The notes: generated from the sequence alone by a model not told the origin. 20,228 nucleotides of DNA from Bacteroidota bacterium (GCA_947447835.1 CANFLP010000023.1:1-20228); one strand, 5' to 3'. Positions 1-8,940 are shown, counted from the first letter of the stretch. Made by a program: numbers and translations.

Positions 1-1776
1 ATTATAAGCAAATTTTTCTTCGGCAACTCTATTTTGCTCTTTTAATAATTGAACCTGTTGTATGTGTTTTTCTTTATCTAATGCCTTATTCAACTCAAGT
101 TGCAAATGCTCATTTTCTTTCAACTTCTTTTGCAATTCACGACGCTCTTTTTGCACCAACTGCAAATCCTGTTCTGTCCTATTCAATAATTTATCTAATT
201 CAAAATGGTGCGTGTCCACTAATTTACGCGCGCGATTAATTAAGTTCTTAGGCAAACCTATTCTTTCAGCAATTGCGAAAGTGTATGAACTACCTGGTTT
301 ACCAATCACCAATTGATACAATGGCTCTAATTTGACTTCATCAAACTGCATAGCTCCATTCACAATACCTTTATTATGATTAGCCATTACTTTTAAATTC
401 AAATAATGCGTAGTCACAATGCCCTGTGCATGTCTATGTGATAATTCTTCCAAAATCACTTCGGCAAAAGCTCCTCCTAAATGCGGATCCGAACCACTAC
501 CTAATTCATCAATAAAAAACATTGTTTTGCCATTCGCATTTTCTATAAAATGTTTCATGTGCATTAAGTGACTCGAATAAGTACTTAATTCAAAAGCTAA
601 GTTTTGAGTATCTCCTAATTGAATATATAACTGCTTATAAATTCCCATTTGAGAAGTTGGATTCATAGGAACTAATAAGCCACTTTGCATCATCACTTGA
701 TTCAATCCCAAGGTTTTCATAGATACTGTTTTCCCTCCTGCATTGGGTCCACTAATAATTAATATACGCGCTTCGTCGTCCAAGTGTAAATTAACGGGAA
801 TGGTTTTTTTACCAGACACTTTATTATATAAATACAACAATGGATGATATGCATCTATTAATTGAGAGGTCGCATTATTTTGAACCATGGGCATATTGGC
901 ATTCATGTCCACAGCTAAAATTGCCTTGGCTCTGATAAAATCAAAGATGCCCACCATGTGAATATAACTCAATAACAAAGCTGAATATGGAGCAAGGGTT
1001 GCAGTTAATAATCTTAACACCCTTTGCACTTCTCTTTGTTCATCTTGCTCTAAACCATATAATTCATTGTTTAATTCAATGGTTTCTTCGGGTTCAATAA
1101 ATGCAGTTTTTCTGCTATCACTTTCCCCATGCAGAAATCCTTTTACTTGACGCTTATACTCCGAAAAAACCGCAACAACACGACGGCCATTGCTAAAGCT
1201 TTCATCAATGTCGGCGGTATAGCCTGCTTTTGCTAGCTTATGAATCACTTTGTCAAAAATGCGACGTAGCTCCTGACGCTTTTTGAACAATTGCATTCTA
1301 ATCTTAGCTAAATCTTCCGACGCATTATCCTTTACATTTCCACGTTCATCTATAATCTCATCAATACTTTCAATAATGGCTTTCTCGTAATAACTATCCC
1401 CAATCACTTCATATAAATTGCCATAAGCTTGTTTACGCTCTGCATCAAACCATTTATATAAGTTCCCAGTATGATCAGCCAAACGTCTCACCAATAACCA
1501 TTGCTCGCCAGTTAATTGTGCTCCAGGAATACCCAATAATTTTAGATCCTTTCTAATATCAATTACAAAGTCAGAAGGAAAATATTGATTGGCTAGTTTA
1601 ATGTATTTATACTCCTCGGTTTGTTTTAAGGCAGACTGTATATATTTTAAATGCGTATGTATACGCATGTCCTCCACCAACTCCTTGCCAATATTGGTTT
1701 GACAATGCCCTAATAAAATGGCAGTGATCTTATCAAATTCCAATTGGGTTAAGGCGTTATCGGGGTATACTCTCAT
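1..1776 (-). CDS. mutS2: Endonuclease MutS2, N-terminal 592 codons (3' end outside window)
   Basis: This is a MutS-family ATPase of the MutS2 type, which acts on branched DNA or on stalled and collided ribosomes rather than in classical mismatch repair. My minus-strand reading is open from ATG at 1776 to the window edge. It has an all-alpha core and lever region, then the ATPase: Walker A GPNAGGKT at residues 343-350 and Walker B ending FIDELGSGSDP with D423-E424. The stretch KPGSSYTFAIAERIGLP, typical of MutS2, follows, and then a Lys/Glu/Gln-rich coiled coil that runs off the edge. The family is usually near 780-800 residues, so about 200 residues, including any C-terminal Smr nuclease domain, lie outside. 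MutS mismatch-recognition domain I is absent, as expected for MutS2. The gene is divergent from msrA. The start is supported by a -7 box just upstream; no Shine-Dalgarno is visible. Confidence 0.93.
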   Translation of the reverse strand, partial: MRVYPDNALTQLEFDKITAILLGHCQTNIGKELVEDMRIHTHLKYIQSALKQTEEYKYIKLANQYFPSDFVIDIRKDLKLLGIPGAQLTGEQWLLVRRLADHTGNLYKWFDAERKQAYGNLYEVIGDSYYEKAIIESIDEIIDERGNVKDNASEDLAKIRMQLFKKRQELRRIFDKVIHKLAKAGYTADIDESFSNGRRVVAVFSEYKRQVKGFLHGESDSRKTAFIEPEETIELNNELYGLEQDEQREVQRVLRLLTATLAPYSALLLSYIHMVGIFDFIRAKAILAVDMNANMPMVQNNATSQLIDAYHPLLYLYNKVSGKKTIPVNLHLDDEARILIISGPNAGGKTVSMKTLGLNQVMMQSGLLVPMNPTSQMGIYKQLYIQLGDTQNLAFELSTYSSHLMHMKHFIENANGKTMFFIDELGSGSDPHLGGAFAEVILEELSHRHAQGIVTTHYLNLKVMANHNKGIVNGAMQFDEVKLEPLYQLVIGKPGSSYTFAIAERIGLPKNLINRARKLVDTHHFELDKLLNRTEQDLQLVQKERRELQKKLKENEHLQLELNKALDKEKHIQQVQLLKEQNRVAEEKFAYN

Positions 1777-1791
1777 ATTGTTATTAGGCTG

Positions 1792-1799
1792 CAAATTTA
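1792..1799 (-). promoter_or_regulatory. Candidate -7 box (TAAATTTG) for mutS2
   Basis: The minus strand reads TAAATTTG, an exact match to the Bacteroidota TAnnTTTG element, with 15 nt between it and the mutS2 ATG. I found no TTG at the expected -33 distance. If it is used, the mRNA leader would be only about 10 nt. Confidence 0.5.
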
Positions 1800-1873
1800 C
1801 TTAAATAAACATTAACAGCATTTGAACAATTATAGGTACAGATTGTTTTAATTTACACCCACATTCATAACTC

Positions 1874-2518
1874 ATGAAACAAATTATAACTGGATTACTA
1901 ATGTTTAGTGCTTTTATAGGCTTTGAAGCCTGTGCGCAACCTAATAAGTCCAATAAACCGTTAAAAAATATAGATATGTCCCATACCGAAACCATTACAT
2001 TAGGATCAGGCTGCTTTTGGTGTACCGAAGCCATTTATCAACGTTTAGAAGGGGTTGTAAGTGTAACCAGTGGTTATAGTGGTGGACATATTGAAAATCC
2101 AACCTATGAGGAAGTTTGTGATAAAACTACAGGACATGCCGAGGTTTGTCAAATTGTTTTTGATACTACAAAAATTAGCCTAGACGACATTTTAGCTGTA
2201 TTCTGGAAAACGCATGATCCAACAACACCAAACCAACAAGGAAATGATGTAGGTCCTCAATATCGTAGTGCAGTATTTTATCATAACGAACATCAAAAAG
2301 AAGTGGCTGAAAAATACATTGTCGAACTAACCGCTGCCAAGGCTTGGGACAAACCCATTATCACCGAAATTACTCCTTTTACTAAATTTTATGCTGCTGA
2401 AAATTATCATCAAAACTATTACAATAACAATGGCTACCAAGGATATTGCCGTTATGTGATAGGTCCGAAATTGGAAAAATTTGAGAAAGTATTTAAAGCC
2501 AAGTTAAAAAAAGACTAG
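1874..2518 (+). CDS. msrA: Peptide-methionine (S)-S-oxide reductase MsrA, exported form
   Basis: MsrA reduces the S-epimer of methionine sulfoxide in proteins and free Met, normally recycled by thioredoxin. The signature GSGCFWC places the catalytic cysteine at C47. The NQQGNDVGPQYRSAVFY stretch and the C-terminal GYCRYVIGPKL (C192, likely resolving cysteine) also fit. At 214 residues it is a normal single-domain MsrA plus a leader. The N-terminus, MKQIITGLLMFSAFIGFEAC, is a hydrophobic export signal ending at C20. FEAC is a weak lipobox, so it may be a lipoprotein or a signal-peptidase I substrate in the periplasm. No MsrB domain is fused. The M1 peptidase gene follows after 31 nt on the same strand, so the two may share a transcript. 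No exact -7 box was found upstream; a near match, TAATTTAC, begins at 1849. Confidence 0.95.
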   Translation: MKQIITGLLMFSAFIGFEACAQPNKSNKPLKNIDMSHTETITLGSGCFWCTEAIYQRLEGVVSVTSGYSGGHIENPTYEEVCDKTTGHAEVCQIVFDTTKISLDDILAVFWKTHDPTTPNQQGNDVGPQYRSAVFYHNEHQKEVAEKYIVELTAAKAWDKPIITEITPFTKFYAAENYHQNYYNNNGYQGYCRYVIGPKLEKFEKVFKAKLKKD

Positions 2519-2549
2519 GACACAAAACGTCCGATTCTACTTAAATAAT

Positions 2550-4229
2550 ATGAAACAAATTACTTTATTCCTTTCCCTATTTGCATTCGCATTGTCAGTA
2601 ACAGCACAGCCAGTGTTCACTAAAGCAGACACTTTACGTGGTAGTTTAAATGAAAATAGAGATTGGTTTGATATTCAAAAATACACAATTGAGGTTGCAC
2701 CAAATATTGAAACCAAAACGATTCAAGCAGTTGTTTTATGGGATGCGAAAACCATTAATAAAAGCAATCTAATTCAGATTGATTTGCAAGAACCATTAAT
2801 AATTGATAAAGTAATAATGATTAGTGATCATTTAAAAAAAATGGACACTTTAGATTTTACAAGAGACGGCAATACAGCATTAGCAAAACCAAAGACACTA
2901 AATAAAATTGGTGAAAATTTCCAATTAGTCATTTCATATCATGGAACCCCTCGAGAAGCGATAAGACCTCCTTGGGATGGTGGATGGATATGGAAAAAAG
3001 ATGCTAACGGTAATCCTTGGGTTTCTGTTGCTTGTCAAGGACTTGGTGCTTCCGTATGGTATCCTTGTAAAGATTTACAATCGGATGAACCCGATAATGG
3101 AGCAATCATAAAAATAACATTACCCAAAAAACAGAATTTAATAGCCATCGCAAATGGTAAAAAACAATGGGATGAAAATTTGAATAGCGACACGCAACAT
3201 TTTACTTGGCAAGTTACTAACCCAATCAACAACTACAATATCATCCCATACATTGGCGACTATATTGGATGGAGTGACACTTATAAAGGATTAAAAGGAA
3301 ATTTGGATATTCACTATTGGGCATTAAGACAGGACTCTGCAAAAGCAAGAAACCAATTTACACAAGTGCCTCAAATGATCAAGGCTTTTGAATATTGGTT
3401 TGGCCCCTATCCTTTTTATGAGGATGGATTTCAGATGATTCAAAGTCCGCATTTAGGCATGGAACATCAATCTGCAATCGCTTATGGAAATAAATTTGCA
3501 AACGGTTATTTAGGAAGAGATTTGTCAGGTTCGGGCTGGGGATTGAAATGGGATTTTATTATTGTACATGAAAGCGGACATGAGTGGTTTGCAAATAATA
3601 TTACTACAAAAGATATTGCTGACATGTGGGTGCATGAAGGATTCACAAATTATTCCGAAACTTTATTTACAGAATTTTATTATGGCAAGGAAGCAGGCAA
3701 TGAATATAGTATTGGCAGCAGAAGAACCATTAAAAATGATCGTCCTATTATTGGTCATTATGGGGTGAATGAAGAAGGCAGTGGTGACATGTATGCAAAA
3801 GCCGGAAGCATGATACATAATATAAGACATGCAATAAATAATGATAGCTTATTTAGATCCATATTAATTGGATTGAATAAAGACTTCTACCACCAAACAG
3901 TTACTACACAACAAGTCGAAAACTACATTTCAATAAAATCTGGAATTAACTTTAGCAAAGTCTTTGATCAATATCTAAGAACAATTCAAATACCCACTTT
4001 TGCATATAGCTACGATGCGAAAGAAAAAATATTGACCTACCAATGGAAAACATGTGTTAATGGATTTAATATGCCATTACATTTTACCTATTTAGGAACA
4101 CAGTTTGATTTTTTACCAACCGACTACCAACCACAAAAAAGATTAATCAAAGTAGATCACTTTGATGCATCTGCATTTGGCGAAACAATCAGACATCAAT
4201 ATTATGTACAAATTGGATTAGAGCAATAA
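2550..4229 (+). CDS. Secreted M1-family zinc metallopeptidase (aminopeptidase-like)
   Basis: This is a 559-residue M1 peptidase, a family that usually removes N-terminal residues from peptides with a single catalytic zinc. The zinc site is complete: HESGH at residues 340-344 and the third ligand E363 in WVHEGF, giving HExxH-x18-E. Y415 in MYAKAG sits where the M1 catalytic tyrosine is expected. The exopeptidase motif, usually GAMEN, reads GMEH (303-306), so the Asn is replaced by His. The start MKQITLFLSLFAFALSVTAQ is a signal peptide, probably cleaved near residue 19. A beta-rich N-terminal domain spans roughly residues 30-240. The chain ends about 200 residues after the catalytic core, so the helical C-terminal domain of long M1 enzymes such as PepN is missing; this resembles the shorter LTA4-hydrolase-like forms. 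Substrate cannot be told from sequence. Its 3' end converges on the NlpC/P60 gene with 13 nt between. Confidence 0.88.
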   Translation: MKQITLFLSLFAFALSVTAQPVFTKADTLRGSLNENRDWFDIQKYTIEVAPNIETKTIQAVVLWDAKTINKSNLIQIDLQEPLIIDKVIMISDHLKKMDTLDFTRDGNTALAKPKTLNKIGENFQLVISYHGTPREAIRPPWDGGWIWKKDANGNPWVSVACQGLGASVWYPCKDLQSDEPDNGAIIKITLPKKQNLIAIANGKKQWDENLNSDTQHFTWQVTNPINNYNIIPYIGDYIGWSDTYKGLKGNLDIHYWALRQDSAKARNQFTQVPQMIKAFEYWFGPYPFYEDGFQMIQSPHLGMEHQSAIAYGNKFANGYLGRDLSGSGWGLKWDFIIVHESGHEWFANNITTKDIADMWVHEGFTNYSETLFTEFYYGKEAGNEYSIGSRRTIKNDRPIIGHYGVNEEGSGDMYAKAGSMIHNIRHAINNDSLFRSILIGLNKDFYHQTVTTQQVENYISIKSGINFSKVFDQYLRTIQIPTFAYSYDAKEKILTYQWKTCVNGFNMPLHFTYLGTQFDFLPTDYQPQKRLIKVDHFDASAFGETIRHQYYVQIGLEQ

Positions 4230-4242
4230 TAGCGAGAAAAAT

Positions 4243-4983
4243 CTATTTATTTTCAGGAGAAACTCTACCTAAACTATACAATCTTCTTTGCCAATAAGGA
4301 TCAGATAAGTCACTAATAGTAACGCCTTGGCTAGTGGAAGCATGTACAAATTTATTATTGGCTAAATATATAGCAACATGTGAAATATTACGACGACCTT
4401 CTGTTTTAAAGAAAATCAAATCACCCTCTTTTAATTGATCCCAATTAATTTTAGTACTCTGTTCGTATTGCTCTGCTGCAGTTCGCTTTAAACTAATATT
4501 AAAAGTATTTTGCATTACGTCTAATGTGAAATAAGAGCAATCAACACAACCTTTAGAGTTTCCACCCATACAATACGGCGTACCCCACCACTCATCAATC
4601 TTTTTTAACAAAGAAATATTATTAACAGATTCAACTGCTACATCCATTTTAATGGAATATTTTAGTTGTAACCAATTTGCTTTTTCAACGTCAGATAAAT
4701 TAGATGGCATTACATCATAATCATTGCTCACCTTAGTTATCTTCTCTACATCTATCGCATTAGAATTATTCTTGATAAATACACTGCCGGGTGTAACGGC
4801 AATATTGGCTAGAAATTCGATTGACTCGTTGCCATTATCTGATTGTTCCTGATAATGAGGTTTTGATGCTGATAATTTAGAGGTAGATGACTTTACAGAT
4901 TTGGAAAGAGATTGCATAGTAGAACAACTACCAAAGGAAGCAATCATAAAAGCGAATAATAAGGATCTGTATAAGGTTTTCAT
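4243..4983 (-). CDS. NlpC/P60 cell-wall peptidase, probable lipoprotein
   Basis: The 246-residue product carries a C-terminal NlpC/P60 cysteine peptidase domain (about 125-246). These enzymes cut peptide cross-bridges or stems in peptidoglycan, typically the gamma-D-Glu-diaminopimelate bond. The catalytic residues are visible: C149 in KGCVDCSYF, H202 in ISHVAIYL and a third polar residue at H214 in KFVHAS. The N-terminus MKTLYRSLLFAFMIASFGSC has a basic start, a hydrophobic run and a lipobox-like FGSC ending at C20, so it is probably lipid-anchored. Residues 21-120 form a low-complexity, Ser/Lys/Asn-rich linker with no recognised domain. I chose the ATG at 4983 because the open frame upstream begins only with TTG at 4998 and the signal peptide starts cleanly here; ATG at 4989 is the alternative. 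It is divergent from dnaE and likely works in periplasmic wall turnover. Confidence 0.88.
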   Translation of the reverse strand: MKTLYRSLLFAFMIASFGSCSTMQSLSKSVKSSTSKLSASKPHYQEQSDNGNESIEFLANIAVTPGSVFIKNNSNAIDVEKITKVSNDYDVMPSNLSDVEKANWLQLKYSIKMDVAVESVNNISLLKKIDEWWGTPYCMGGNSKGCVDCSYFTLDVMQNTFNISLKRTAAEQYEQSTKINWDQLKEGDLIFFKTEGRRNISHVAIYLANNKFVHASTSQGVTISDLSDPYWQRRLYSLGRVSPENK

Positions 4984-5090
4984 TTCCATGCAAGGCAAGA
5001 TAAGCCAAGATGCCCAAATTATTAAAATATCAGACGGAAATAGAATAGATTTAACCCTTTTTTGTGGAAAATTTGACCCTTACAAACCCC

Positions 5091-5098
5091 TATTTTTG
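5091..5098 (+). promoter_or_regulatory. Candidate -7 box (TATTTTTG) for dnaE
   Basis: TATTTTTG is an exact TAnnTTTG match, 32 nt before the dnaE ATG. TTG triplets lie 15 nt (5073-5075) and 26 nt (5062-5064) upstream. Neither has the usual 17-23 nt spacing, so the -33 half is uncertain. Confidence 0.5.
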
Positions 5099-5130
5099 AC
5101 GATATTTGCATACTTAGTCCCAACCCTATT

Positions 5131-8100
5131 ATGCCTACATTTTCGCATTTACACGTACATACCCAATATTCATTATTAGACGGAGCAGCATCCATTAGTG
5201 GTTTGTATGATAAAGCGATAGCCGACAATATGCCAGCGGTAGCCATAACCGATCACGGAAACATGTTTGGTGCCTTTAATTTTGTAAGTCAGGCCTGGAA
5301 AAAAACAAAGGTGGTTGGTAAAGATGCAAATGGTAAGGATATTTTAGAGCCAGTCGTAAAGCCTATTGTAGGTTGTGAATTTTACATGGTAAAGGATAGG
5401 CATATCAAACAATTTACCAAAGAAGCCAAGGATGATCGTTTTCACCAAGTATTATTAGCAAAAAATGCAATAGGTTATCAAAACTTAATTAAACTCACCT
5501 CACTTGGATATATAGAGGGGATGTATAGTAAGTATCCTCGTATCGACAAAGAATTGATTCTAAAATACCATGAGGGCATTATTGCAACCACTTGTTGTAT
5601 AGGTGCTCATGTTCCCCAGTTTATTTTAAGACATGGAGAGGAAGAAGCAGAAAAAGAATTTAAATGGTGGTTTGATATTTTTGGAGACGATTATTACATC
5701 GAATTACAAAGACATCGCATTCCAGAACAAGAAACGATTAATGCAACACTATTAAAGTTTGCAAAGAAATACAAAGTGCCTGTTATTGCAACTAATGACA
5801 GTCACTATATAAATGAAGATGATGCCAATGCACATGATATTTTATTATGTGTAAATACAGGAGAAAAACAATCCACTCCAGGATTTGACGATTTTGTAAA
5901 CGACGAATTACAAATTAAGAACCGACGATTTAAGTTCCCGAATAACGACTTCTATTTTAAGACGCAAAGTGAAATGATTGAGTTGTTCAGTGATATTCCA
6001 GAAGCAATTGATAATACCAATGCCATTGTAGACAAAGTGGAAGTGCTGAACTTAAAGAAAGATATTCTCCTACCCGCTTTCCCCATACCAAAAGAGTTTC
6101 AGATTCACAAGGACGCCAATATGAATCAGTGGGAATTCCTAAAGCATATTACTTGGGAAGGAGCGCATAAAAGATATCCTGAAATTACAGCAGAAATTCA
6201 AGAGCGTATTGATTTTGAATTGTTCACCATTCAAACCATGGGTTTTGCTGGTTATTTTTTAATTGTAGGTGACTTTATTAAAGCAGGTCGTGAGATGGAT
6301 GTGTTTGTAGGGCCAGGTCGTGGATCGGCTGCAGGAAGTGTTGTTGCTTATTGTATTGGCATTACAAACATTGACCCAATTAAGTACCAATTACTATTTG
6401 AGCGTTTCTTAAATCCGGATCGTAAGAGCATGCCCGATATTGATACGGACTTTGATGATGAAGGCCGTCAAAAAGTAATTGATTATGTTGTTGAAAAATA
6501 TGGCAAAGAACAAGTAGCACAAATTATTACTTATGGTACCATGGCTGCAAAAAGCAGTATCAAGGACGTTGCGCGTGTAATGGATTTGCCATTATCTGAA
6601 TCTAATTTACTTGCCAAATTAGTACCTGACAAACCAGGTACCGAATTATATCGTTGTTTACACGCTCCTATCACCGCAAAAGAAGGAGAAAAATCATTAG
6701 CCGAAAAAGAAGGTTATCAGTCTGACGATATTGATAACATCAAAAAATTAAGAGAGATATATAAGGGATCTGATTTACGCGCCGCAGTATTACACGAGGC
6801 CGAAAAATTAGAAGGATCCATTCGTAATACAGGTATTCATGCTGCAGGTATCATCATTGCCCCAAAAGATTTAACCGAAATTATGCCTGTGGCAACCGCC
6901 AAGGATTCGGATTTGTGGGTAACACAAATTGAAGGGTCGGTTATTGAAGAAGCAGGTGTAATTAAAATGGACTTTTTGGGTTTAAAGACCCTATCAATTT
7001 TAAAAACTGCCTTGCAATTAATAAAGCAGAATCATGGCATTAAAATTGATTTGGACAATATTCCATTAGACGACGAAAAAACATTTCAATTATACCAGAA
7101 GGGAGAAACCAATGCAACTTTCCAATTTGAATCGGTGGGAATGCAAAAATACTTACGTGATTTAAAACCCGATAAGTTTGCCGATTTAATTGCCATGAAC
7201 GCATTGTACCGCCCGGGTCCTATTGCTTATATCCCCAACTTTATTGAACGTAAACATGGACGAGAAGTGATTACCTATGACTTACCTGAAGTGGAAGAAT
7301 ATTTAGCCGACACTTATGGTATTACAGTCTACCAAGAACAGGTAATGTTACTGAGTCAAAAAATTGGAGGCTTTACAAAAGGTGACGCCGATGTACTTAG
7401 AAAAGCAATGGGTAAAAAGCAAAAATCGGTGCTGGATAAAATGAAAGCTCAGTTTGTTGCTGGTGCTATGAAAAATGGACATCCCGAAAAAGTATTAGAT
7501 AAAATTTGGACCGACTGGGAAGCGTTTGCACAATATGCATTTAATAAATCGCACTCAACCTGTTATGCATTTGTTGCCTATCAAACAGCCTATTTAAAAG
7601 CGCATTATCCTGGAGAATATATGTCTGCTGTTTTAAATCATGCAGGCAGTATTGACAAAATCACCTTCTTTATGGAAGAGTGTAAGCGAATGGGGATTAA
7701 AGTTTTAGGACCAGATATCAATGAGTCATTAAAAGGTTTTTCTGTAAATAAACAAGGTCAAATACGATTTGGGTTAGGTGGATTAAAAGGTGTTGGTGAA
7801 GCTGCAATTGAAGCCATTATAATTGAGAGAGATAAAGGGGGCCATTTTAAAGATATGGTGGATTATATCAAAAGAGTTTTGTCTCGTGCAGTAAATAAAA
7901 AATCATTAGAAAGTTTAGCTTACTCTGGCACATTTGATTGTTTCCCCGAATATCATCGTGCACAATATTTTAATGTTGCAGACGGTGATCGTTCAAATGG
8001 ATTAGAAAAATTAATTCAATACGCACAGGCTACACAAGCCATGAGTACAGGAACTACCAATACCCTATTTGGAGACCTCCCATCGGCAATGCAAGTGCCT

Positions 8101-8808
8101 TTGCCAAAGCTTGCAACTTGTGAAGAATGGACATTAACGGAGACATTAGAACATGAAAAAGATGTAACAGGAATGTTTATGAGTGGGCATCCCTTGGATC
8201 ATTTTAATTTTGAAATGCGTCATTATAATTTTACCAATATTGCTGATTTTAATGAGGTAAAAGACAATCTTTCGGTTCAACCTAATCAGTTAGGTAGAAT
8301 GTTTAAGTTAGCGGGTTTAATTACCGATGTACAACATCGTATAACTAAAACAGGAAAGAACTTTGGGTCTTTTGTAATTGAAGATTTTACAAGTAAAACC
8401 GATTTTCTTTTATGGAGTGAGGATTACGTGAAGTTTCAGAATTATTTAGAAGTAGGACAAAAAGTATACATCAACGGATCGTTCAGAACTAGATTTAACC
8501 AACCCAATAATTTTGAATTTAAAATTCAAAGTATGTCATTATTGGAGACCGTGAAACAAAATCAAACCAGGTCCATTGAAATTACTTTACATCCAGCTCA
8601 TTTAAATGATGAGATTATTACTTTCTTTGAAAAGAACTTAAAACAAAATCCAGGTAAGTCCTCGTTTAAAGTAACATTTATTGAACCAAGAGAGCAAATG
8701 ATTGCTAGCTTGTTAACCATAGAAAAGGGATTTTCAATGAATGATGAACTGGTTGAATTCTTAGACAAGACCCCGGAATTAGGAGTAAAAGTGAACCTGG
8801 TTAACTAA
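5131..8808 (+). CDS. dnaE: DNA polymerase III alpha subunit DnaE
   Basis: This is the replicative C-family polymerase, which copies the chromosome as part of the Pol III holoenzyme. It has 1225 residues, a normal length for Bacteroidota DnaE. The order is: PHP domain (1 to about 300) starting with SHLHVHTQYSLLDG; palm, with PGRGSAAGS and the catalytic aspartates D436 and D438 of PDIDTDFDDEGR plus D614 in IKMDFLG; fingers, with ALYRPGPIAYIPNF; a tandem helix-hairpin-helix with FGLGGLKGVGEAAI; and a C-terminal OB fold with FKLAGLITDVQHRITKTG. The PHP metal site looks intact (H8, H10, D41-H42, E83, D223, H225), unlike the degenerate E. coli site. The start ATG gives the typical MPTFSHLHVHT beginning. 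No frameshift is seen. It is divergent from the NlpC gene; trxA follows after 132 nt behind its own promoter. Confidence 0.98.
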   Translation: MPTFSHLHVHTQYSLLDGAASISGLYDKAIADNMPAVAITDHGNMFGAFNFVSQAWKKTKVVGKDANGKDILEPVVKPIVGCEFYMVKDRHIKQFTKEAKDDRFHQVLLAKNAIGYQNLIKLTSLGYIEGMYSKYPRIDKELILKYHEGIIATTCCIGAHVPQFILRHGEEEAEKEFKWWFDIFGDDYYIELQRHRIPEQETINATLLKFAKKYKVPVIATNDSHYINEDDANAHDILLCVNTGEKQSTPGFDDFVNDELQIKNRRFKFPNNDFYFKTQSEMIELFSDIPEAIDNTNAIVDKVEVLNLKKDILLPAFPIPKEFQIHKDANMNQWEFLKHITWEGAHKRYPEITAEIQERIDFELFTIQTMGFAGYFLIVGDFIKAGREMDVFVGPGRGSAAGSVVAYCIGITNIDPIKYQLLFERFLNPDRKSMPDIDTDFDDEGRQKVIDYVVEKYGKEQVAQIITYGTMAAKSSIKDVARVMDLPLSESNLLAKLVPDKPGTELYRCLHAPITAKEGEKSLAEKEGYQSDDIDNIKKLREIYKGSDLRAAVLHEAEKLEGSIRNTGIHAAGIIIAPKDLTEIMPVATAKDSDLWVTQIEGSVIEEAGVIKMDFLGLKTLSILKTALQLIKQNHGIKIDLDNIPLDDEKTFQLYQKGETNATFQFESVGMQKYLRDLKPDKFADLIAMNALYRPGPIAYIPNFIERKHGREVITYDLPEVEEYLADTYGITVYQEQVMLLSQKIGGFTKGDADVLRKAMGKKQKSVLDKMKAQFVAGAMKNGHPEKVLDKIWTDWEAFAQYAFNKSHSTCYAFVAYQTAYLKAHYPGEYMSAVLNHAGSIDKITFFMEECKRMGIKVLGPDINESLKGFSVNKQGQIRFGLGGLKGVGEAAIEAIIIERDKGGHFKDMVDYIKRVLSRAVNKKSLESLAYSGTFDCFPEYHRAQYFNVADGDRSNGLEKLIQYAQATQAMSTGTTNTLFGDLPSAMQVPLPKLATCEEWTLTETLEHEKDVTGMFMSGHPLDHFNFEMRHYNFTNIADFNEVKDNLSVQPNQLGRMFKLAGLITDVQHRITKTGKNFGSFVIEDFTSKTDFLLWSEDYVKFQNYLEVGQKVYINGSFRTRFNQPNNFEFKIQSMSLLETVKQNQTRSIEITLHPAHLNDEIITFFEKNLKQNPGKSSFKVTFIEPREQMIASLLTIEKGFSMNDELVEFLDKTPELGVKVNLVN

Positions 8809-8828
8809 AATGCCTGTATGGCAGAAAA

Positions 8829-8877
8829 ATTGTCCCCATTGACAATGCCAATTCGTGGAAAAGTCAAATGGGCAGGT
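8829..8877 (+). promoter_or_regulatory. Candidate stress-type control region upstream of trxA
   Basis: This region holds a perfect 6-bp inverted repeat, ATTGTC-CCCATT-GACAAT (8829-8846), followed by TGCC (8846-8849), AAAGTCA (8860-8866) and TGGGCAGGT (8869-8877). The groES upstream region has TTGTCCCC, TGCC, AAAGTCA and TGGCAAGGT in the same order. In both cases the last block ends about 55-63 nt before the ATG. That the two share a regulator is inference. Confidence 0.4.
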
Positions 8878-8892
8878 ATTAAAGAATGGAAC

Positions 8893-8900
8893 TATTTTTG
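8893..8900 (+). promoter_or_regulatory. Candidate -7 box (TATTTTTG) for trxA
   Basis: TATTTTTG matches TAnnTTTG exactly and would give a leader of about 35 nt before the trxA ATG. No TTG is seen 17-23 nt upstream. The TGGGCAGGT block ends 15 nt before it, so an activator may replace the -33 contact. Confidence 0.5.
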
Positions 8901-8940
8901 ACAGATAATTAGCATACAAACACAAATTAAAATAAATAAT

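Noticed and set aside
62..316. Plus-strand open frame of 84 codons
   Set aside because: It lies wholly antisense to the mutS2 coding sequence, is Ser/Cys/Asn-rich in a low-complexity way and matches no family.
2518..2532. GGAC-N7-GTCC hairpin just after msrA
   Set aside because: The stem is only 4 bp and has no T-tract, too weak to call a terminator; msrA and the M1 peptidase may be co-transcribed.
8811..8823. TGCC-TGTAT-GGCA hairpin after dnaE as a terminator
   Set aside because: The stem is 4 bp and the downstream tract is A-rich, not T-rich, on the plus strand.
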